Below are positions 32,683 to 37,350 of a stretch of DNA of 37,350 nt, piece by piece. Position numbers and translations under genes: made by a program. Origin of the DNA: RGIG3528 sp964653855 (GTDB taxonomy: Bacteria; Bacillota; Clostridia; Lachnospirales; Lachnospiraceae); the NCBI GenBank assembly GCA_964653855.1, contig CAZZFV010000020.1, positions 1 through 37,350 of the forward strand, written 5' to 3'. Within the stretch, counting starts at the first letter, position 1. Every line of letters starts with the position of its first letter. The notes beneath the pieces were generated by a model. That model was not told where the DNA came from. It made no database searches and saw nothing but the letters and a program-made list of their open reading frames with translations.

Positions 32683-33531
32683 GTGTTATATCTTGATAAG
32701 GTAAATTTTACATATTCCAAGGGTACGGCAATGGAAATGCCGGCGTTAAAGGACGTATCGCTTGAAATAAGGGACGGTGAATTTATCGGAATAATCGGTC
32801 ACACGGGATCCGGTAAATCAACGCTTATTCAGCATATGAACGGACTTGTGCGCCCTACCGGCGGAAATATTTATTATAACGGACGTGACATTTGGGACAA
32901 GGACTTTAGCAGGCGTGAGTTAAGGACAAAAGTCGGACTTGTGTTTCAATATCCCGAATATCAATTGTTTGAATCGACCGTCGAAAAGGACGTTGAGTTC
33001 GGACCGAAAAATATGAAGCTGCCTCTCCTTGACGTTCAAATGAGAGCGTTTGACGCACTAAAAATCGTGGGAATTCCCGATACGCTTTACGATGCGTCGC
33101 CTTACGACCTTTCGGGCGGGCAAAAAAGGCGCGTTGCGATCGCGGGAATCCTTGCGATGGAGCCGGAGGTTTTGATCCTCGACGAACCCACAGCGGGGCT
33201 TGATCCTTATGGGCGCGACGAAATATTGAATGCGATAAAAAAGATACATGAAGAAAGAAAAATAACCGTAATACTTGTTTCACATTCCATGGAAGACGTT
33301 GCAAAGTATGTTGACAGGCTTATCGTGATGGATGCGGGCACGGTGAGATTTGATGACGAAACAAGGCGTGTTTTCGAACACTACAAAGAAATTGAAAAAA
33401 TCGGACTTGCCGCACCCGAAGTTACATATATTACGGAAAAACTGGAGCGTCTCGGCGTACCTGTCAAAAATATGGCAATTACGGTTGATGAGGCGGTTCG
33501 GATGCTCACGGAAACAATGGGAGTAAAATAA
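32683..33531 (+). CDS. ecfA2: ECF transporter ATPase EcfA2
   Basis: Second ATPase of the energy-coupling factor module, pairing with EcfA1 and the membrane coupler EcfT. From the GTG at 32683 it has 282 residues: Walker A GHTGSGKST at 39-47, Q-loop FQYPEYQ, signature LSGGQKRR near 143, Walker B LILDEPTA and the switch histidine in LVSHSMED. AGAGGAAA lies directly before this GTG, and the family N-terminus LYLDKVNFTYS begins here, so the upstream in-frame GTG at 32623 is rejected. The stop overlaps the ecfT start by one base. Confidence 0.95.
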   Translation: MLYLDKVNFTYSKGTAMEMPALKDVSLEIRDGEFIGIIGHTGSGKSTLIQHMNGLVRPTGGNIYYNGRDIWDKDFSRRELRTKVGLVFQYPEYQLFESTVEKDVEFGPKNMKLPLLDVQMRAFDALKIVGIPDTLYDASPYDLSGGQKRRVAIAGILAMEPEVLILDEPTAGLDPYGRDEILNAIKKIHEERKITVILVSHSMEDVAKYVDRLIVMDAGTVRFDDETRRVFEHYKEIEKIGLAAPEVTYITEKLERLGVPVKNMAITVDEAVRMLTETMGVK

Positions 33532-34343
33532 TGCTCAGGGACATAACACTCGGACAATATTATCCGACAAATTCCCCGATACATAAGCTTGACCCGAGGG
33601 TGAAGCTTCTCGCGACGCTTGTTTACATCATTTCGATGTTTTTGTTTAAGACGTTTGCGGGATATGTAGTATGCGGAATTTGTCTTATAATCGTAATAAA
33701 AATTTCTCGTGTTCCTTTCAAATTTATGGTGAAGGGACTCAAGACAATTTGGATTTTGCTGGGATTTACGCTTGTATTCAATGTCTTTTTTACGACGGGA
33801 ACGGTTATATTCGAATGGAAATTCATAAGTATAACAAAAGAAGGCCTTATAACGGCGGCTTTTATGGGAATGAGGCTGTTTTACCTTATAATCGGAAGCT
33901 CGTTGCTCACACTCACAACAACGCCGACGGCGCTCACAAACGGGCTTGAAACGGGACTTCGCTGGATGAAAAAATTAAAGGTGCCCGTTCACGAAATTTC
34001 GATGATGATGTCGATTGCGCTCAGGTTTATTCCGATTCTCATGGAAGAAACCGACAAGATAATGAAGGCTCAGCAGGCAAGAGGCGCTGATTTTGAAGAG
34101 GGAAAGCTGATCGACAGGGTAAAAGCGCTTGTGCCGATATTCATACCGCTTTTTGTTTCCGCCTTTCGCCGTGCGAACGAGCTTGCGATGGCAATGGAAG
34201 CAAGATGCTATCACGGTGACGAAGGACGCACTCGCATGCGCCCCTTAAAATACAAAAAGAACGATTATATATGCTATGGATTGCAAGCGGTTTATGTTGC
34301 GCTTGTGATTGTGACCGATAAACTCGTGGGGTTGATTTTATGA
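33531..34343 (+). CDS. ecfT: ECF transporter membrane subunit EcfT
   Basis: Transmembrane coupling protein that links the EcfA ATPases to S-components. It has 270 residues: hydrophobic segments near 30-70, 75-95, 110-130 and at the C-terminus, and the long cytoplasmic coupling helices containing QQARGADF (about 182-189) and AMEARCYHG. The second motif is ARC, where ARG is commoner. No S-component gene lies in this window, as expected for a shared (group II) module. The stop overlaps the truA start (ATGA). Confidence 0.95.
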   Translation: MLRDITLGQYYPTNSPIHKLDPRVKLLATLVYIISMFLFKTFAGYVVCGICLIIVIKISRVPFKFMVKGLKTIWILLGFTLVFNVFFTTGTVIFEWKFISITKEGLITAAFMGMRLFYLIIGSSLLTLTTTPTALTNGLETGLRWMKKLKVPVHEISMMMSIALRFIPILMEETDKIMKAQQARGADFEEGKLIDRVKALVPIFIPLFVSAFRRANELAMAMEARCYHGDEGRTRMRPLKYKKNDYICYGLQAVYVALVIVTDKLVGLIL

Positions 34344-35080
34344 AGCGCGTTAAGTTAACCGTTTCATATGACGGAACGGCATATTCCGGATGGCAATATC
34401 AGCCGAATGCAATGACGGTTGAAGGTGAAATAAATAAGGCATTGTCGGGGTTACTTGGGAACGAAATCGAAGTGATAGGCGCAAGCCGCACGGATGCAGG
34501 CGTTCACGCAATGGGAAATGTGTGCGTGTTTGATACGGATTCAAGGATCCCTGCGGACAAGTTTTGTTATTGCTTAAATAGGTTATTGCCCGCGGACATT
34601 GTGATTCAAAAGTCCGAGGAAGTGCCTTTGAATTTTCATCCCAGAAAAACAAATTGCAAAAAAACATACGAATATAAAATATGGAATGCGGATTTTGTGC
34701 AGCCGTTTAACAGAAAATACACCTATTTTGTGTATAAAAATCTTGATGTCGATTTGATGAGAGAAGCAAGTGCGTGTTTAATCGGAACGCATGATTTTAC
34801 GTCTTTTTGCTCGATTCACGCGACCGTGCCCGACCACATACGCACGATTTATTCGGTGGATGTCGAAAGAAAAGACAATCTCATATCGATCAGGATTACG
34901 GGAAACGGATTTTTGTACAACATGGTTCGAATTATTGCGGGAACGCTGATAAAAGTGGGCCTTAGGGAAATTGAGCCCGGGGACGTAAAAACAATACTTG
35001 AATCCGAAAAACGCGAAAACGCCGGACCCACCGCACCCGCCATGGGACTGACGCTTGTGGGGATAGAGTATGAAAAATAA
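34340..35080 (+). CDS. truA: tRNA pseudouridine synthase A
   Basis: Converts U38-U40 of the tRNA anticodon arm to pseudouridine. It has 246 residues. The catalytic aspartate is D52 in GASRTDAGVHAMGN. YDGTAYSGWQ at the N-terminus and FLYNMVRIIAGTLIKVG near the C-terminus are family signatures. It starts inside the ecfT stop codon (ATGA). In most Firmicutes rplM-rpsI follow; here a scaffold gap begins 29 nt after the stop, so they may be missing or displaced. Confidence 0.97.
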   Translation: MKRVKLTVSYDGTAYSGWQYQPNAMTVEGEINKALSGLLGNEIEVIGASRTDAGVHAMGNVCVFDTDSRIPADKFCYCLNRLLPADIVIQKSEEVPLNFHPRKTNCKKTYEYKIWNADFVQPFNRKYTYFVYKNLDVDLMREASACLIGTHDFTSFCSIHATVPDHIRTIYSVDVERKDNLISIRITGNGFLYNMVRIIAGTLIKVGLREIEPGDVKTILESEKRENAGPTAPAMGLTLVGIEYEK

Positions 35081-35109
35081 AATCGGCAAGGTAAGAACAG
35101 GAACTTAAG

Positions 35110-35209
35110 NNNNNNNNNNNNNNNNNNNNNNNNNNNNNNNNNNNNNNNNNNNNNNNNNNNNNNNNNNNNNNNNNNNNNNNNNNNNNNNNNNNNNNNNNNN
35201 NNNNNNNNN
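35110..35209. other. Scaffold gap of 100 N (true size unknown)
   Basis: Exactly 100 Ns. Unlike the first gap, the flanks share no overlap. A 12-codon ATG-initiated frame (35070-35108) overlaps the truA end and stops just before the gap. The sequence after the gap encodes a Thr-Pro-rich segment, a repeat type that often breaks assemblies. Confidence 0.95.
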
Positions 35210-36355
35210 TTTACACCCACCCCCACTCCCGACACCGTCACGATAACGATGGTGGGAGATATCCTCTTGCATGACGGAATCGAGGCGGATTGTTTGACGG
35301 ATTCGGGGACTTACGATTACACGGGAATATTCAAAAATACAAAGAATTACATCTCTTCTTTTGATATCGCGATTGTGAATCAGGAAGTGATTATAGGCGG
35401 AAAAGAACTCGGAATAAGCGGTTATCCTAAGTTCAATGCGGACTTTACGCTTGCGGATGCGATAAGCGATGCGGGATTTGATGTTGTGCTTCACGCAACA
35501 AATCACATGCTTGATAAGGGTGTGACCGGAATTTTGAATTCGCTTAACAACTGGAAGCGTTTTCCGGACATCAACGTAATCGGAATATATGAAACGGAAG
35601 AGGATTACGAAAATCAGATTCTCTATATCAAAAAAAACGGAATAAAGATTGCAATATTAAACTTTTCTTACGGGACAAACGGTCAAAAGATACCGAGCGA
35701 TGCGACATATGTTGCGGGGCCGCTACTCAAAAATCCGAATGACACGGACTACGCGGAGTGTCTTGCAAAAATCACGGCGCTTCTTGATACGGCACACGAA
35801 AATGCCGATTTTGTGATAGTTTGCCCGCATTGGGGAGAACAATATTCCTTAAAGCAAAACACATATCAAAAAAAATGGAACAGAATATTTTATGAGCACG
35901 GGGTTGACTTGGTGCTCGGCTGTCACCCTCATGTGATTCAGCCGATTGTGGCGGTTGATTCGGAAATTACGACAAACATCAATAAAATAAGCTTTGACGA
36001 TATGGCGGAAAAGACGATTCCGTCGGACGAAATGCTTGTATACTATTCGATAGGAAATTTTGTAAACTGGACTGGAGACTACGGAGAAGGAATTCTTAAG
36101 CGCATGGTCGGCGGAATGCCGGAAATTACGCTTACACGCAACGAAAACGGGGATGTCGTGATTAAGGATTTCTGTGTCACCGCAATTGTTTCGCATGTTG
36201 AAACCGGAAAGCAAAAAGTTACGGTATATAAGTTAAGCGATTATACGGAAGAACTCGCATATGCGAACGAGATAAAAAATCGTGCGGGGTGCGAACTTAC
36301 GCTTGAATTTTGCAAAGAACTTTTGAACTCTGTATGGGGTAATTATTGGAAATGA
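35210..36355 (+). CDS. CapA-family metallophosphatase-like protein, 5' end lost in gap
   Basis: Member of the PGA_cap/CapA family (calcineurin-like phosphoesterase fold), linked in some bacteria to poly-gamma-glutamate capsule but often of unknown role. It has 381 visible residues. The frame is open from the gap edge and reads a Thr-Pro-rich linker (FTPTPTPDTVTIT) before the first strand MVGDILLHDG, so the ATG at 35249 is internal to the domain and the true N-terminus, probably a signal or membrane anchor, lies in the gap. Further motifs are NQEVIIGG, HATNHMLDKG, CPHWGEQY, GCHPHVIQPI and YSIGNFV. The stop overlaps the next start (ATGA). No other capsule (pgsB/C) genes are seen. Confidence 0.85.
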   Translation, partial: FTPTPTPDTVTITMVGDILLHDGIEADCLTDSGTYDYTGIFKNTKNYISSFDIAIVNQEVIIGGKELGISGYPKFNADFTLADAISDAGFDVVLHATNHMLDKGVTGILNSLNNWKRFPDINVIGIYETEEDYENQILYIKKNGIKIAILNFSYGTNGQKIPSDATYVAGPLLKNPNDTDYAECLAKITALLDTAHENADFVIVCPHWGEQYSLKQNTYQKKWNRIFYEHGVDLVLGCHPHVIQPIVAVDSEITTNINKISFDDMAEKTIPSDEMLVYYSIGNFVNWTGDYGEGILKRMVGGMPEITLTRNENGDVVIKDFCVTAIVSHVETGKQKVTVYKLSDYTEELAYANEIKNRAGCELTLEFCKELLNSVWGNYWK

Positions 36356-37350
36356 CAAGTAAAGCGGTATTCAAAAACATATACGGAATTTTGCTTGCGA
36401 TAATACTTGTTTTTGCGGATTATACGGTGAAGTATGTTGAGGACGGGATTAACGAATATGAGTCACACGAGCCCATACACGCCGTGGAAGAATATGTCGA
36501 TAAGTTAAAAGAAAAGATTGCCGCGGGGACCGAAATCTCCGATTTTACCTATCCCGAAATTCCTTTTAACGAATTTGAGGAAAATGCGGATGCCGCCAAA
36601 ATATATTCGGATTACGAAGAAAAATTGCAAAACGTTAATGATTTTGAAATAAAGCTTGTATCCGGCTCATACAGCATTACAAACCGGATATATGCGGTTT
36701 ATTCGGGCGGAGAAAATATTTTAAAAATCGATTTAAAGTCGCTTGATTCCAAAACGCTTCTCGGGATGCTTACCGTAAACACGTGGACGGTTGACAAGGT
36801 TTATCCCGTGATTACGCTTGACACGTATGCGGTAAATATCGAGGTGCCGGGAGAGTTTGAAGTCGCGATAAATGACCGTCACGTGGCGGATAAATATATT
36901 GTTGAATCGGAAAGCAGTGAAGACACTAAAGTATACAGCGTTTCGGGATTTTTTAATGATCCTAAAGTTTCCGTATACGACAAATACGGAATGAAGTGTG
37001 ATATTACGGAAGACAACGGTTACATTAAGCCGGATTATACGGAATTTAATGTGATTCTGCCGGAAGGACTTGCGCTTTACACATCTGCGCAAATAACGGG
37101 TAAAGACGACAATATTGTGAAAGTTGCGGGCGTGCAGCACGAAAACGGCACACTCTATTCGTTAAAGTCGGCGTGTGATTATGCTTATGTGTGTGACTCT
37201 TTCGGTAACAAAATAAAATATCAAAACGGCGACGACCTAAAAATATACAATGTGTCGTTTGTTGTACCGGAGAATTTTATGGTTTCCTACAACGATAAGG
37301 ATTTAAGCGATTGTATTACGGAAATCAGCGAAAACGACGACTATTCGGAA
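36352..37350 (+). CDS. Membrane-anchored protein of unknown function, 3' end outside window
   Basis: An open frame of 333 codons runs to the last base with no stop. It begins MTSKAVFKNIYGILLAIIL: a short positively charged start and one hydrophobic helix (about 8-22), then an acidic, mostly beta-predicted extracellular part with many Tyr, Asp and Val residues and no recognised catalytic motif. A single N-terminal anchor with the bulk outside the cell is the natural reading. The ATG overlaps the stop of the CapA-like gene by ATGA, so the two are translationally coupled and probably work together at the envelope. I do not recognise the family. Confidence 0.8.
   Translation, partial: MTSKAVFKNIYGILLAIILVFADYTVKYVEDGINEYESHEPIHAVEEYVDKLKEKIAAGTEISDFTYPEIPFNEFEENADAAKIYSDYEEKLQNVNDFEIKLVSGSYSITNRIYAVYSGGENILKIDLKSLDSKTLLGMLTVNTWTVDKVYPVITLDTYAVNIEVPGEFEVAINDRHVADKYIVESESSEDTKVYSVSGFFNDPKVSVYDKYGMKCDITEDNGYIKPDYTEFNVILPEGLALYTSAQITGKDDNIVKVAGVQHENGTLYSLKSACDYAYVCDSFGNKIKYQNGDDLKIYNVSFVVPENFMVSYNDKDLSDCITEISENDDYSE

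Noticed and set aside
35249..35251. ATG at 35249 as the true start of the CapA-like gene
   Set aside because: It falls inside the first conserved strand (MVGDILLHD) and the frame continues upstream with a Thr-Pro linker to the gap; no ribosome binding site precedes it.

Overview
The window reads as chromosomal DNA from a Gram-positive anaerobe of class Clostridia, most likely a Lachnospiraceae (Butyrivibrio/Roseburia-like) species. Supporting points are the long Gram-positive form of S12, the zinc form of S14, adenylate kinase with a four-cysteine lid, rpsD placed inside the alpha operon, a complete ecfA1-ecfA2-ecfT-truA tail, strong AGGAGG ribosome binding sites, frequent TTG/GTG starts and near-consensus sigma-A promoters. 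Genus cannot be fixed from sequence alone. Every supported gene is on the + strand.

Layout. (1) 1-8116: the 3' part of gltX, a UvrD/PcrA-like helicase, a lone receiver-domain protein and a giant membrane histidine kinase. The kinase consists of two complete hybrid kinases in tandem plus a C-terminal HPt domain. (2) 8133-12895: the str operon, rpsL-rpsG-fusA, from a consensus promoter that overlaps the preceding terminator, then tuf with its own promoter, leader hairpin and terminator. (3) 12992-14757: a stand-alone methyl-accepting chemotaxis protein with its own terminator, inserted between tuf and the S10 operon. (4) 14803-27736: promoter, a structured leader RNA, then the S10-spc supercluster rpsJ-rplC-rplD-rplW-rplB-rpsS-rplV-rpsC-rplP-rpmC-rpsQ-rplN-rplX-rplE-rpsZ-rpsH-rplF-rplR-rpsE-rpmD-rplO-secY, followed by adk, map and infA. 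(5) 27777-31498: a new promoter with an operator-like palindrome, rpmJ, a terminator-like hairpin, a roughly 300-nt hairpin-rich leader, then the alpha operon rpsM-rpsK-rpsD-rpoA-rplQ and a terminator. (6) 31585-35080: ecfA1-ecfA2-ecfT (energy-coupling module for vitamin/metal uptake) and truA. (7) 35110-37350: a 100-N gap, a 5'-truncated CapA-type metallophosphatase, and a translationally coupled membrane-anchored protein of unknown function that runs off the end.

The core of the window builds and runs the translation and secretion machinery: 26 ribosomal proteins, EF-G, EF-Tu, IF-1, SecY, methionine aminopeptidase, RNA polymerase alpha and pseudouridine synthase TruA. It is punctuated by two signalling loci, the double hybrid kinase with its receiver and the chemoreceptor, in places where these operons usually run on without interruption. 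The most distinctive observations are the kinase architecture, three candidate ribosomal-protein leader RNAs (before rpsJ, rpsG and rpsM), a palindrome inside the rpmJ promoter, and a promoter that starts within the arm of a terminator.

Two runs of exactly 100 N are scaffold gaps. The first (31270-31369) is flanked by an exact 55-nt duplication, so it is an unmerged contig overlap and rplQ is intact once the copies are joined. The second (35110-35209) shows no overlap and hides the 5' end of the CapA-like gene. No tRNA, rRNA, CRISPR array, insertion sequence or phage gene was recognised.
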